The notes under the pieces: model-generated
Databases searched by the model: none
The model's input: only the letters and a program-made list of their open reading frames with translations
What the model was told of the DNA's origin: nothing
NCBI GenBank assembly: GCA_039566865.1
Contig: CM076959.1
Location: 3,641,501 to 3,705,500 of the forward strand
Direction of reading: 5' to 3'
DNA: 64,000 nt
Origin: Aurelia coerulea
Taxonomy: Eukaryota > Cnidaria > Scyphozoa > Semaeostomeae > Ulmaridae
Shown: in pieces, positions 22,806 through 33,739 of the stretch
How positions within the stretch are numbered: position 1 is the stretch's first letter
How the letters are laid out: each line of letters begins with the position of its first letter
Program-made: the position numbers and the translations under genes

Positions 22806-23652
22806 GCTTTCTATCCCCCAAACATTCCCAACCTGAGGTTGGGAATGCTTGTATTATCTGCTCGAAGCAGGGATTTCACTGCTGCCAGTGGCTCATTGTT
22901 GCAGGTTTAGCACGAGAGACATGTGAGTTTGTTTGAACGTGACTAAGTGATTGGCTGAAATGAACAAGGTAAAAATAAACGAACTGAGAACTAAGGGAGC
23001 TACTATTTTTTTGATGAGAGGGAGGGGGTGGAAGCATTTTGAAAATTTGCCCAAACAATTTTAGACCCCTGCATTCTAGCCATTAAAATTTCAAACCCCA
23101 TCTAATTTTCACCAAAAAATTTCAGACCCCTGACAGCACAAAACGACTTCAAAAGAGCCAGACTATCACAAAAGCATCAAACCGAACAAAGAAGGATTCA
23201 ATAGAAGAAAAGAAACTTTTTGCAGAAGCAATTGCCATAAGCTTTGTTGAGTTTTCTCTTCGCAGTACATTTAGGATAAGCTGAAGAAACAATCATAAAA
23301 AAGAGATAATACCCTTCTATGTCGATTATGGATGGAGAATGATGGGAAACAAACGGTAATTAATGAATTAGCACACCATTAAAGTGTTTAGGCATTGTTT
23401 CAGCATTGAAGAACATTTTTCTGAGTAAAAAACACCGAAAATAACATATCGTTTACTTCTATCCACATTCTGAGTAATGAGTATCGCGTATACTAATAAC
23501 GCTGGAAATGACATGACACATGTCAAAGGATCCCAAGTATCTTACGACTTTCATAAGAGGTTGACGCTTATACGTCAGTTTGGTTAGGTGTTGACCGTGG
23601 GACATCAGAAGAGGAATATAAAAATAAATTTAAGCCGTGTAGATCTTTATCT
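22806..23652. other. Intergenic
   Basis: Contains short T-rich 'TTTCAGACCCCTG' repeats near 23050-23140. No gene is recognised. Confidence 0.4.
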
Positions 23653-24017
23653 TTAACACCACGCTCTGCAATGACTGGCTTGCGCATATTGGCAGCTCTT
23701 TAGGTATGTCACCACTTCCATTGTTATTGCTTCCATGTTCTCCCTATGTTTTACGTCGGTGTTATTATTTGCGTGTACCATTGTGCTGCCGAAGGGCCCG
23801 TGTCTTGGCAACAGCTTATTTTCTTCTGCATGAACCCTCTCCACAAAGTTGCATTTACTACTGTATTCTGCATATGCTACTTGGCACACTTTCTCAAGTT
23901 TGAGATATGTGCTCAATCTTACCAGCATCATTTGTCCCAATGGGCTACTAGGCTGCTCAGCAGGACCATTGTCAACAACGAATATGAATTTCTTCTTCAA
24001 AGATTGTGTGACCTTGT
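23653..24017 (-). pseudogene. DDE-like domain fragment, C-terminal half
   Basis: The minus-strand frame reads KVTQSLKKKFIFVVDNGPAE, then QMMLVRL, CQVAYAEY and NFVERVHAEENKLL-RHGPF. An Asp in VVDNGP and an N-x-VERVHAEEN block is the arrangement of DDE integrase/transposase folds, and I recall this sequence type from multi-copy cnidarian genes. The frame continues to 23653 without the later part of the family. It is preceded on the minus strand by a MITE that interrupts the same coding sequence. Confidence 0.55.
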
Positions 24018-24021
24018 TTAA

Positions 24022-24528
24022 AGGTGGTGTGAAGCGACAATTTTTATTGATGCAAATGAATAGCGCAGTTGAATGATAAAGAATGTCGTTTAAATTTTTT
24101 TGATACCTTGTTTCATTTTAGAGTTATCCACTGTTTTGTACGATGTGCTGATGACATCATTTTGTTTGCAAAATGTAAAGAAAGTATACAAGGTTGGCCA
24201 TGTTTCCAAAGAGAAATCTAATTAAAAAACTTTGTACAATCAACATGCCTTTCTAAACATCATATTAAGTCATGAGGCAATGTATATTGAATCTATTCAG
24301 CTCAGCTGAAATATTTCTTACCACTGTAACCTTTCAAAAATCAGATACAGTTATATTTCCATATGTTATCCTAGTAATTTGCAAACAAAATGACGTCATC
24401 AGCTGCAACTTAATATCAGTGGATAACTTGAAAACGAAACAAGGTATCAACAAAATTGAAACGACATTCCTTATCATTCAACTGCGCTATTCATTTGCAT
24501 CAATAAAAATTTTCGCTTCACACCACCT
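24022..24528. mobile_element. TTAA MITE, AGGTGGTGTGAAGC family
   Basis: TTAA lies at 24018-24021 and 24529-24532. The TIR is AGGTGGTGTGAAGC, and long inverted arms extend more than 100 bp (matching blocks include ATTGATGCAAATGAATAGCG and CAAAATG-CATCA). The 507-bp element has no coding capacity. It interrupts the DDE-like pseudogene. One arm contains TGACGTCA (24391) and the opposite arm the decayed form TGACATCA. Confidence 0.9.
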
Positions 24529-24532
24529 TTAA

Positions 24533-24821
24533 GGAAGAGGTCGAAGAATTGAGGGAGTATCAGCATCAGCAACAGCTCATTCAATGCTCGAAAAGATGTT
24601 GATGGCTCGTACAGTGATATATTGACCAAAACAGCAGCTTGACCAGATCTTGTCACTGATGTGTTGCAAGGAGACAGAGACAGAAATAAATGGGTCATTG
24701 GTGTCAAAGCGTTCCTTCTGCTTTGATCCCATGAGTGATCGGGAGCTATGCCCTCCCGTTTCTTCCAAGTTTTGCCTGGATGATGAAGGGCCCAGATGTT
24801 ACGGTGGCCTACAAGTATCAC
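24533..24821 (-). pseudogene. DDE-like domain fragment, N-terminal half
   Basis: The minus strand encodes DTNDPFISVSVSLQHISDKI and FGQYITVRAINIFSSIE, then after a frame change ELLLMLILPQFFDLF, which leads into the fragment at 24017. Joining the halves at the single TTAA needs one further frame change, so the gene was already damaged or decayed afterwards. Confidence 0.5.
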
Positions 24822-25060
24822 TACACATTAACAAAACTGACTACACATTAACGAAAACTCACTACACATTTCAGAATCTCACTACACATTCCAGAATCTC
24901 ACTGCACATTAACAAAAACTCACTGCACATTCCAGAATCTCACTACATACACATTTCAGAATCTCACTACACATTAACGAAAACTCACTACACATTAACA
25001 AAACTCGCTACGCATTTCAGAATCGCACTACACATTAACAAAAACTCATTACAAATTACT
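24818..25060. repeat. Short tandem repeat, CTCACTACACATT type
   Basis: Interspersed copies of CACTACACATTAACAAAAACT and CACTACACATTTCAGAATCT, 19-21 bp each, about a dozen in total. The apparent ORF across it is repeat-driven. Confidence 0.85.
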
Positions 25061-25376
25061 GTTATTCAAATCAAGTACCTTCCGTCTAATGTCATACAGG
25101 AAACAACTGAAATCAAAGTAAAAAATATCAAAATCTATCAATATGAATAGTTTCAAAAGACCTTTTATCTTCAAGGGAACAGTGCTGAAGTTTCTTAACT
25201 TTTTGGCGATCTGAGAGTCTTATTAAGAGTTTTGTATGAAAAAGATATGTATGCACATGAATAAAAACGACCCTGATAGATGTAGAAGACATTTCAGAGT
25301 GGAAATACCAAAATACGCTTGTAAATGTAAAAGTGATCAACAAGTGACTGCCCTTTCCTCTTCTCCTATGCCTTGC

Positions 25377-25398
25377 GGGGGGGGGGGGGGGGGGGGGG
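25377..25398. repeat. 22-bp G homopolymer
   Basis: An uninterrupted run of 22 G. It is the longest homopurine run of its kind in the window and may belong to a decayed TTAA element end, because G-runs mark those ends, but no TIR was found beside it. Length is liable to sequencing error. Confidence 0.8.
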
Positions 25399-25944
25399 TA
25401 CTGAGCAGAGCAAAATCTGTACAGGGGGGTGTGTACTCCTATACTTGACCTGACAGGATGTGCCGCTCAACAGGGTGTCCTTTTGCTGTAAAAATTATGT
25501 GACAGGGTGTCCTTTTCTAAGGAAAATTATGTGAAAGTGTATCAAAAATTGCGTTCTAATCCTTTTTTTAGGCAAAATTTTTATACAACATGGTATATTT
25601 TTGGCCAATTTTTTATGCGACAGGGTGAAGGGTGTGGAGAGGCTTTCCACAAACCCCCCATCATTTCCCCAGTCAAGTACCTCCCCTCCCCTGGGTATTT
25701 GTACAGGAAGGATGCCCCGAAAACTTTCGTTCAGCAATTTTTGGCATAAAAGCCTTCATCGGCAACAACCTTTTGAAATCAAATTGAACAGTTTCCCATA
25801 CGCTCCATTGCCATATGCTCCATTGTTGTTGTCATTTTTGTTTGGCTTCAGCGAGAAATTCCTTCTCAATGGCTTCTCCTTGCTCAGAAATCTTCCTTTT
25901 CAGAGCCAAATCTTCTTTCAAGCAGTTGAGTTGCTGAGATCATT
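25399..25944. other. Intergenic
   Basis: Contains repeated short phrases (GACAGGGTGTCCTTTT twice). No gene is recognised. Confidence 0.4.
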
Positions 25945-26400
25945 TCATTTCTTTTTATTTTCATTCATTTATTTCATTTTATCTTTGTTACCCATGGTAG
26001 CCCCTCAATAATAATAATTGATTTACAGGGAGCCATGCTAAAAACTTACAAATAACTACTAATTTACAATAAAAACGAAATTTGCTATAAAACCAAAACC
26101 TAAACCTAAACTAATTACAAATTTTCATCAATAAAAGAAAGAAAACAGAACAGAATTGGTGAGAAATTCATGGTTGCACCTTATTTTTAAACGCTCTCAG
26201 GGTAGAAGTATTTCTGATCTCAGGGCCAGGACTGTTCCAAAGCTTGGTGCCTCGGTACGCGAAACATTTCTGCCCCCTGCCGATTTTAATAATGGCAACC
26301 TGAGATTGACTTCAGCGTTTCTAAGAGAACGACTGGTAGAGTTGTTGACTCTCGTGAACATGTCTTTCATATAAAAAGGCACGTCCCCATTAAGGGATTT
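25945..26400 (-). pseudogene. LINE 3' end, CR1/L2-type
   Basis: The minus strand encodes the end of a LINE RT: MKDMFTRVNNSTSRSLRNA, LRLPLLKSAGGRNV, and after a frameshift YRGTKLWNSPGPEIRN...LRAFK. It then runs into a 3' UTR with AGGGAGCCATG and a tail of AAATG-type repeats (plus strand TTTCATT). The same tail style ends the LINEs at 40440 and 43966. Confidence 0.75.
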
Positions 26401-26588
26401 AAAGAGGCACTAACACATACAAATCGACATTATCAAATGATTGTCCGAATCTATTCAGGTCGGTCCATGTGGAGGTTGTGTGTCAAATGAGACGGGGGCA
26501 GAATATGGGGGTACGATATTGGTGACAACGATGGTGCGAGAAATGATGCCGACTCGATCATGACACCGTAACGAGATTGGCTCGTATA

Positions 26589-27215
26589 CCGGGTGAGCCA
26601 GAAAAAAGTTCCCACTTTCAAAAATTTGTAGCACCACAAGTACTTCATGGATTTGAATGATTCAAATTTTACTTAAAAGCCAAAATATCAAAGTATTTTT
26701 GTGATTTTCTCGTCTTCTTAGGAGCACTGCAAATATAGGTAAATTGAACTTTACAAAAATTTCATTGTTGCAAAATTACTGAAAAAGGGCCTAAAACACT
26801 TGATCAAATCGTTAGAACTCTCCTCGCGCAGAACAATACGTACGGGCGTTTCACTTACTCTCAAGAGTTATAAGACATAGATTCTCAAACAGATACTAAA
26901 GATTTTCAATCCCATGGCAACAAATGTGCGTAGGATAGCTCTCGCCCATGCAAAATTGCATTTTCTCTGTTGTTTCAAGCGAGGAGTCTTTTATGATTTG
27001 ATCAAGTATTTTAGGCCTTTTCAGACATTTTGCAACCACCAAGTTTTTGTAAACTTGAATTTACCAATTTTTCCAGTGCTCGTAAGAAAGCGAGAACAAT
27101 CACAAAAATACTGCGATCTTTTGGCTGTCAAGCTAATATTGATTCATTCCAATCCATTCAGTAATCTTGATGCTATGAATTTTTAAAAGTGGGAACTTTT
27201 TTCAGGTTCACCCGG
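26589..27215. mobile_element. Foldback MITE with TA target, mariner-like
   Basis: The inverted termini CCGGGTGARCCWGAAAAAAGTTCC are flanked by TA (26587-26588 and 27216-27217). The two arms pair imperfectly over about 290 bp each, so the whole 627-bp element is a near-palindrome. There is no ORF. TA target plus long foldback structure suggests a Tc1/mariner-type MITE. Confidence 0.8.
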
Positions 27216-27576
27216 TATTCCGACGACAAAAACCAAAGGCCGACAATTTTCATTTATCAACTAACATGTCGCGGAGAGGAAGATTTGGGATACCAGACAA
27301 GTTAACACCAGAAAAGATTAGTGAATTCACTTTTGTCGCTTTAAATGTTGCTGTTTTACTCCTTCATTCAAATTTCTTTGTCATCTTTGTCTTGCCTGTG
27401 TATTTAGCCTGTGTTGTTGGGATCGCGAATTCAATCCATCTTCATGCGGATGCATAAACAGGCGCCTTCTTTTAGGCCCTTCCTGTCTGCTACCTAACTA
27501 TCCTAATGTTCAAGAAACATTTAAAATGTGTTAAAATGTATCATTTAATCCCGTATTCTCACTTTTAAATCCATAG

Positions 27577-27923
27577 GACCAGGATGAATACCCGCCAATG
27601 AAGGTTTTTAACGATTATTTGGAAGAAAAGAAAAGAAAGGCGCAAGACCACCTTCGAGTACACCAACAAAGACTCTCTAGGGAATAAAACCATGGTCACC
27701 GTCAAAATCCAATTTTAGAAGGAGCAGACGAAGCTTGAAAGGTAGTCTTGCTGATGAAGCAGCTAAAGAAAGTCATGGAAGTAGAAAAAGGAAGGCTTAT
27801 CAGGAGAAAGAGGTACCAAAAATAAAAGCAAAAAAGAAAGACCCACCTGCAAAGAAACCTGCAAAGACTGGCACCAGAAAAAAGCAGACAGCTGCAAAGG
27901 CCAGATTAAGGTTTCGGGTTTAA
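27577..27923 (+). pseudogene. Possible MAT1-like fragment and Lys-rich tail
   Basis: After an acceptor-like CCATAG, the frame DQDEYPPMKVFNDYLEEKK resembles the start of the central region of the CDK-activating kinase assembly factor MAT1. It closes at a stop about 36 codons on. A separate Lys/Ala-rich frame (27735-27923) ends inside a TTAA element terminus, which supplies its stop. The similarity is short and from memory, so it is a weak call. No RING is present. Confidence 0.25.
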
Positions 27924-27985
27924 CCCTATTTGGACCGGGTTGAAATTTTGATGTTTTTGAGCGGGGGGGGGGGGCGTTTTTGAGA
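27924..27985. mobile_element. TTAA element terminus, CCCTATTTGGACCGGG
   Basis: TTAA 27920-27923 is followed by CCCTATTTGGACCGGG and, about 40 bp in, a G-run. This is the organisation of the other TTAA elements here. No matching right end was found downstream, so the element is truncated or the end has diverged. Confidence 0.5.
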
Positions 27986-28159
27986 GATACTACAAGAGAT
28001 ATAACAATAAAACTCATGCCAATTGTTCTTTTGACAATTAGCTTTAGTGAATTATTTTGTATTTTTAGACTATGGTTAGCAATAAGGAACCTTGCAAGCT
28101 CGGTCTGTACTTTTAAGACCTCGGGTTTTATATTTTCCTGTGCAACACAAAACCGGTTA

Positions 28160-28590
28160 CACTTTATTTTATAAGAAACTTGGATCAGCACTTAGTACTA
28201 AAAGTTTCTTAATTTCGCATGAAAATTTCGGTGTTTTAGTAGTAAAAGTGTCTTAATTAGTTTCTTATTTGTTGGGCCTAAAATTGCGGTATTGTTCGAA
28301 GTTGAGCCTTCTTCTCGACAAAGGGCTTCCATTTTGCATTGACATTGTCATCAAAAAGGAGCCATGCACATCAAGGCAAAAATTTACCAATTTTGCAGTT
28401 AAAAGTCAAGAAAAGACTAAGGTACCTTTGTTAGAGAGATACAGAATAAGAGAGACATACAGAAATAAAGTTTCAGAGTTTCTTATCTGTTCTTGAGCGT
28501 AGTACTAGAGTTTCTGAAATTTTTGGTCAGCGTAGTACTAGTTTCTTATAAACCAGTTTCTTATAAAAAAACGTGTAGTATGCGCATAGT
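28160..28590. repeat. Foldback of AGTTTCTTA motifs
   Basis: TTTATAAGAAACT...AGTACTAAAAGTTTCTTA at the left is inverted near 28500-28580 (CGTAGTACTAGTTTCTTATAA). Related GAAACT-rich sequence occurs in 35400-36300. It is probably a decayed foldback element; ends are not defined. Confidence 0.5.
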
Positions 28591-28832
28591 ACAATATGTA
28601 GAAGCGGGGCTTATTTGAGAGTGGGCGCTAGCAACGAGAAATCAGTTTACCAACCTCTCTAGTAGTAATGATAACTTTATTTAAAGGTGTGTTGAAGAAA
28701 TTTGAAAAGTAGATTCGTTGACTGCAAAATAACAATGTCACTTTACAAGTTACATGGACAGAAAAATTGATTTTGAGATTGCTATTAAGTTTATTGTTGC
28801 TGCCTATTGCAGTTTGCTACTTCGTTTTGTTA

Positions 28833-28890
28833 AGCCCCGGCAAAACGACTGGACATTTGCACTGAACATGCACTGGACAAATGTCCAGTG
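28833..28890. repeat. Harbinger left TIR
   Basis: Matches the inverted 32928-32982 over 55 bp without mismatch. It contains the internal palindrome CTGGACAAATGTCCAG. Confidence 0.95.
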
Positions 28891-29157
28891 TAAAATGTTG
28901 CGTCGTTTTGCCACCTTGTCCAACCTTGTTCAGTCGTGTTCAGCGATGTTGAGCGTTGTTCAGTGGATTTTGAAGGCAGTCAAAAATGTTCAGTGGATTT
29001 CTTTTGTTTGAACAAAATGTTCAGTCATTTTGCCACCCAACTGAACATTGTCCAGTTTGCGCAAGCGCATTGCAAATGAAAGAGCGAACTGTGCTTGGCG
29101 CCATTTTGTTTCTCAGATCCAGATATCATCAAGCACACAGGCCAGATATCATCGATC

Positions 29158-30351
29158 ATGGAATCAGGACCATCAGTTAATATCATTAACAGTAGAGAAA
29201 GGTATTCAGTCACCCCAGTCAGTTCCTCTGACGAGAACAATTGCAGTTCTGATGAACAAGAATACGATGATGTCGACGTCGATGGGCCTAGCAGCATCCC
29301 TCGTCGCCCTTCGACACCAGACTCTAATTCGGACGATGATTCAGTTAGGGCTATGAACAGCGTTTTATCAAAAGCAAAGAGACTCTCAAAAGTGATTAAG
29401 AGGAAGATCAACAATGTTGGCAATACTAAATTTAATGAAAGGAAATCTAGTGGTGATAAAAGGCCAGGAAATGAAGCTCGCAGTATTCAGGAGGGCAAGA
29501 AAACACAGAAGACGCAGGCCAAAAAGGATGCCACAGCAGGAAGGAAACAGACCCGAAAAGAAATGAAGAAGTGGTCAAATGATGATGTGTCATTGCTGAT
29601 TGAGCTTTTGGAGGAAAGAGCTTGTTTATGGAATGTTTGTGATAAATCTTACCATCTTAAAGACGTAAGGGAAAGGGCTCTGAATGAGATGAGTGATTCT
29701 CTGGATGCATCACCAGCAGAAATTAAGACAAAAATTCTAACACTGAGATCTCAACTTGGCAGAGAGATTACGAAGGTCAACAGAACCAAATCTGGTCAGA
29801 GCACAGATCAATTGTACAAATCTACATGGATGTATTGGGACAGGCTCCAGTTTTTGCGTCCAGTGCTTCAGCCAGGAAAGAGCAGAGACAGTTTGCAAGG
29901 TTCCCTCAATGACACTGAAAATGAAAACCCAGAAGTTGACAGAACATCAGATGGTGATCACTCAAGATCAGCCCAAAGACAAGCATCAACCCCAAAATTG
30001 AAAAAGGGAGCAGTGGCAGAAAAGAAGGTTGAGCTGATGAACACTTGCATAGCTGCTTTGAAAGAACCAGCAAACCCAGCAAAACAACCAAACCAATGCC
30101 ATTTTGCACTTTTTATCACAGAAAAGTTGCACTCTTTTGATCATAGAGCAAGAGTACTAGCAGAAAAGAGGATAAGTGATGTCATTTTTGATATAGAAAT
30201 GAATGGTATAAACATGCAGATGACTGGAGCTACTAATAACAGCTATGCTCCTCCTGTCAGTCAAATGCGGTATCCTTTGAATCAAGATCACTATGGACAA
30301 ACAACAAACATGGAAATGCCAACTGCATCATATCTAACCATGCTGAATTAA
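29158..30351 (+). CDS. Harbinger Myb/SANT-like accessory protein
   Basis: About 397 residues from the Met at 29158; an upstream in-frame Met at 29095 would add 21. An acidic Ser-rich N-terminus (SSDENNCSSDEQEYDDVDVD) is followed by a Lys-rich stretch. The trihelix Myb/MADF-like domain includes KKWSNDDVSLLIELLEER, CLWNVCDKSYH and KILTLRSQLGREITKV, with W-Y-W-D-R-L downstream. In PIF/Harbinger elements this second protein binds the TIRs and helps carry the transposase into the nucleus. The gene converges on the transposase gene. There is no frameshift or stop. The domain assignment is firm from architecture and location; function is inferred from the family. Confidence 0.85.
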   Translation: MESGPSVNIINSRERYSVTPVSSSDENNCSSDEQEYDDVDVDGPSSIPRRPSTPDSNSDDDSVRAMNSVLSKAKRLSKVIKRKINNVGNTKFNERKSSGDKRPGNEARSIQEGKKTQKTQAKKDATAGRKQTRKEMKKWSNDDVSLLIELLEERACLWNVCDKSYHLKDVRERALNEMSDSLDASPAEIKTKILTLRSQLGREITKVNRTKSGQSTDQLYKSTWMYWDRLQFLRPVLQPGKSRDSLQGSLNDTENENPEVDRTSDGDHSRSAQRQASTPKLKKGAVAEKKVELMNTCIAALKEPANPAKQPNQCHFALFITEKLHSFDHRARVLAEKRISDVIFDIEMNGINMQMTGATNNSYAPPVSQMRYPLNQDHYGQTTNMEMPTASYLTMLN

Positions 30352-31477
30352 CACCTTTTGTTTTGTGACAATGCTGAATTATTGTTTTGTTCTTTAAAGC
30401 TACCTTTATTAACATTTATGAAACTTTATCCCACAGGGGGTGCTACCAACATTTTGCTATCTTATCTGGGATGTATAGAATGTGACCATAGTTTGACCCA
30501 AAAAATTTTCTTTATTTAGAATGGCCCTATTTGTTAGATATGTCTGCACACAAAAATCTTGTACACAAGAAGGGAATTAGACCAGGAACTATAGAACCAA
30601 GATGATGGGATTTTATAGGACAATCAACCAAAATTTTGAGCCTTATTTCACACTCAAAATATGGCAGAGAAATACCAATTTGCAACTGTTTGTAGTACGA
30701 AATTCTTATTACAATTAGCTAGCCTTCAACTTAATTTTTAATCTTTTGAAGTAACATGATTCAAGTATTGCTGCTTATATATCTGACAGTTCCTACTGTA
30801 TGTTTTCTTTTGTTTTAAACATGAATTTGAGAGAATTCTTTGATGAGAAATCCTTGTTGATATGTGCAAAGCCTGCACTTTGGAGATAATTCTATGGCTA
30901 TTAGAAACTTTTGAATATGTACTTGCAGATAAGGTTTATTGATTATCAGGCAAAAACAGTAAGGGAAAAGTCCCCCGTGCTCTGTCTCAAACCAGATTTT
31001 TTCTCTTTCCATAAAGTGCTGCATGCATTTGTCCTTTTCTTGATGATAATATGGTCCATTTTGTCAGGATAGAAATCCAAAACATGTTTTAAATATTCAG
31101 CATCTGGAATTAGAGTTGAGCATCATGTTCTATGTACACATTTAGTCTAGATAGCAATTTTCATATTCCTACCTACATACTAAAATTTGATGATGAAATT
31201 AATTTTAATTTTCATGATTTTTGATCAGAATGTATGTGAGGCTCTTTCATTAGTATCAAGAAGGACTTCTAAAGAAGGTGACAAACAAAAAGAGACACTT
31301 TCTAGCAATTTGAGACATGCCTTTTGCACTTTCAAAATTTGTCAGCCTTTTTCAGAAGATCTAAAGATACTTTTGTAATGAACCTTGAACTAGGGGTGCC
31401 TGAAAAACTTTTGTCAGATATCACAGTTTTTAACTCAGTCATCTGTTACACCACACTCAAAGTTTATTTTGTTCAAG
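30352..31477. other. Harbinger intergenic region
   Basis: AT-rich sequence between the convergent genes presumably holds both 3' UTRs. No other coding content is seen. Confidence 0.6.
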
Positions 31478-32740
31478 TTATTTGTCCCACTGCCATTCAA
31501 CAGCACCCTCATTACAGAAAAAATCCTTTAGACATTCTCTAACTTCTTTTGCATTCTTACTTGCATTGTGACCAGTAGCAGGAACAGTTAGTGGTACCAT
31601 TGATTCCACTAGATTTTTTGATCGCCAACTTCCTGGGACTGTTTCACCATTTTTTCCTACACTGTCAGTAAGACCAGATGGGCAATAAGTGCCTTTAGAG
31701 TCACTCTGTCTTAAAAAATTGTGAATTGTGAGTGTGGCCATTGTGAGGTATTCGATGGTTGTTGGTGGCAGTAAGATCACTGATCGAAATACACGCCAAC
31801 GATTGGCTATAATTCCAAAGAGGTTTTCTGATATCCTCCGGGCCCTGCTGTGACGATAGTTGTAAATTCGTTTTGCTTCATCCAAACCTGCTTGGGGGTA
31901 TGGCTTCATTACGTTGGGTTTCAGGGCAAATGCATCATCTGCAACAAGGACGTATGGAATTTCCTTGACACCCAATGGAAGGCACCTTGGAGGGGGGAGA
32001 GAAATTTCACCATTCTCAATTCTTTGGCAGAGATTACTTTTATTCCAGATACCGCCATCTGAAACTCGACCATTCGTCCCAACGTCAGCGTATATGCACT
32101 CATAATCTGGACCAGCAACCGCCATTAACACAATTGAATGCATGTGTTTATAGTTATAATATTTAGATCCAGCATCCCCTGGTGGTTGCATGACTATGTG
32201 TTTGCCATCAATGGCACCAATGCAATTGGGGAATTGCCATCTCTCATAAAACTTCTTTGCAATGGCAAGCCATTCTTCCTCAGTACTGGGGACTTTTAGG
32301 TACACTGGCTGCATATTCTTAATAATTGCCTGACACACACTTTTTATTATGTAGGAAATGGCAGGTCGTGATATTCGAAATTGAAATGCAAGTGAACGGA
32401 AAGTCTCTCCTGTTGCAAGAAATCGCAATGTGAGGGTTAACCTTGCCTTTGGACTTATAACTGTGTTACCTCCTGTTACTTGATGTGGAGTGATATCTTT
32501 CTCGATATGATTTAAAATGACGAGGAAATCTTCGTGCTTCATTCGCATCATTTCTCTGTAGGCCACACTGTCTTCTAGTGTCAGTTCATGCACGATATTA
32601 TTAAACATACCTCTTTCTTCTCGTCGCTTTACCCATTGCCGTGTCTTTCCACGGCCTCTTCTAGGTTCTTCATCGTCAATAGCCTCCATAATTGTCAAAA
32701 TCATGGCAACCTTTCTTTTACGATCCATGATTGTTGTCAA
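31478..32740 (-). CDS. Harbinger DDE transposase
   Basis: The 420-residue protein has an N-terminal helix-turn-helix-like region (about 95-140, SPKARLTLTLRFLATGETFR and SRPAISYIIKSVCQAI) and a DDE_Tnp_4 nuclease core. Catalytic candidates are D178 in GAIDGKHI, D268 in VLVADDAF and E305 in RRISENLFGI; DVGTNGRVSDGG sits at the usual place between them. Length and order are normal for the family. An internal Met at residue 6 (MDRKRK) is an alternative start. It would cut and paste the element at TTA-like sites in the nucleus. Nothing is broken. Confidence 0.93.
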   Translation of the reverse strand: MTTIMDRKRKVAMILTIMEAIDDEEPRRGRGKTRQWVKRREERGMFNNIVHELTLEDSVAYREMMRMKHEDFLVILNHIEKDITPHQVTGGNTVISPKARLTLTLRFLATGETFRSLAFQFRISRPAISYIIKSVCQAIIKNMQPVYLKVPSTEEEWLAIAKKFYERWQFPNCIGAIDGKHIVMQPPGDAGSKYYNYKHMHSIVLMAVAGPDYECIYADVGTNGRVSDGGIWNKSNLCQRIENGEISLPPPRCLPLGVKEIPYVLVADDAFALKPNVMKPYPQAGLDEAKRIYNYRHSRARRISENLFGIIANRWRVFRSVILLPPTTIEYLTMATLTIHNFLRQSDSKGTYCPSGLTDSVGKNGETVPGSWRSKNLVESMVPLTVPATGHNASKNAKEVRECLKDFFCNEGAVEWQWDK

Positions 32741-33107
32741 AATTTTGGCGCCAGAATTTATATTTCTTTCTCTTTGGTGCCCTGTTGCCAGTTTGCCCCA
32801 GACTCCTAATACTAGATTCCAGACCCCAAAACCGCACGCATTCTATCGCAGAGGAAAAGTTCACTGGACAATGTTCAGTCGTTTTGCCACCCCCAACATT
32901 TTTCTGATGTCCACACACTGAACAAGCTGGACATTTGTCCAGTGCATGTTCAGTGCAAATGTCCAGTCGTTTTGCCGGGGCTTTACGTTAATGCCTGCGG
33001 GGGGCTGGCTCCACTATCCGGTCACACGGGGATTTGCATCAGTAGTTGATTTTATGGAAAAGGTGTTTTGCGTTGACTGTAAAAATCTTCGATCATAAAT
33101 AATTATT

Positions 33108-33480
33108 ATTCTAGCGCATACACACCAGTGTGATCCGATAGTGAAGTCTCATATTATTATCGTTTCAGTTCACATTCGATTGCAAAGAAGACTATTTTCT
33201 GTTTCGTTCTTATAGTTTATTACTTGATGTTAAATGGTGAGAAAAGAAGATGGGTGTACATTCGTCACTTTTCTAGACCCATCTATTTAAAATTTATCAT
33301 TCTGGCGCATACACACTAGTGTGATCCGATAGTGAAGTCTCCCGTTTTATTATTGTTTCCGTTCACGTTCGATTGCATAGAAGACTATTTTCTGTTTCGT
33401 TCTTATAGTTTATTAGTTGATGTTAAATGGAAAGAAAACAAGGTGGAACCGTGTACATTCGTCACTTTTTTAGAGCTGCC
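33108..33480. repeat. Two-unit direct repeat, about 190 bp
   Basis: The block starting GCGCATACACACCAGTGTGATCCGATAG at about 33115 recurs at about 33306 with roughly 90% identity through GTGTACATTCGTCACTTTT. No coding content. Confidence 0.85.
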
Positions 33481-33561
33481 AATTCCAAATGATTACAAAT
33501 TACCAGCAATTCTAAGTAATTACAAATTGAAACCTTCCGGTCATGTCCGATCATGTCAACA

Positions 33562-33711
33562 GACGATTACACTAAAGATGGCGGCAAGGAGCTTTTTACC
33601 AAGATGCATTGCGTTCTTTAATTGAATTCCTACAGAATTGTCAAAGATTCGTAATTAGAACGCATTGCATCTTGATAAAAATTCCTCATCGCCATCTTTA
33701 GCGTAATAGTA
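33562..33711. repeat. Inverted repeat, about 60-bp arms
   Basis: ACTAAAGATGGCGGCAAGGA...AAGATGCATTGCGTTCT (33562-33623) is inverted at 33649-33711, with a 25-bp loop. It is a small hairpin element or decayed MITE. Confidence 0.75.
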
Positions 33712-33739
33712 TATTCAATTAGCAACATGTATACTGTAC

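Larger units (their letters stand above)
28833..32982. mobile_element. PIF/Harbinger transposon, structurally complete
   Basis: The termini AGCCCCGGCAAAACGACTGG and its inverse are identical for the first 55 bp, with subterminal copies of GTTCAGTCGTTTTGCCACC on both sides. The target duplication is TTA (28830-28832 and 32983-32985), the usual 3 bp for Harbinger. Inside are two convergent uninterrupted genes, a Myb/SANT-like protein and a DDE transposase, with about 1.1 kb between their ends. Perfect TIRs and open frames indicate a young, possibly autonomous copy. Confidence 0.95.

Noticed and set aside
24818..25060. CRISPR-like array of CTCACTACACATT repeats
   Set aside because: The units are contiguous and degenerate with no unique spacers. 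This is an ordinary eukaryotic short tandem repeat.
27266..27457. 63-aa hydrophobic ORF just after the mariner-like MITE
   Set aside because: It lacks any recognisable family or supporting splice sites. The hydrophobic run alone is not enough.
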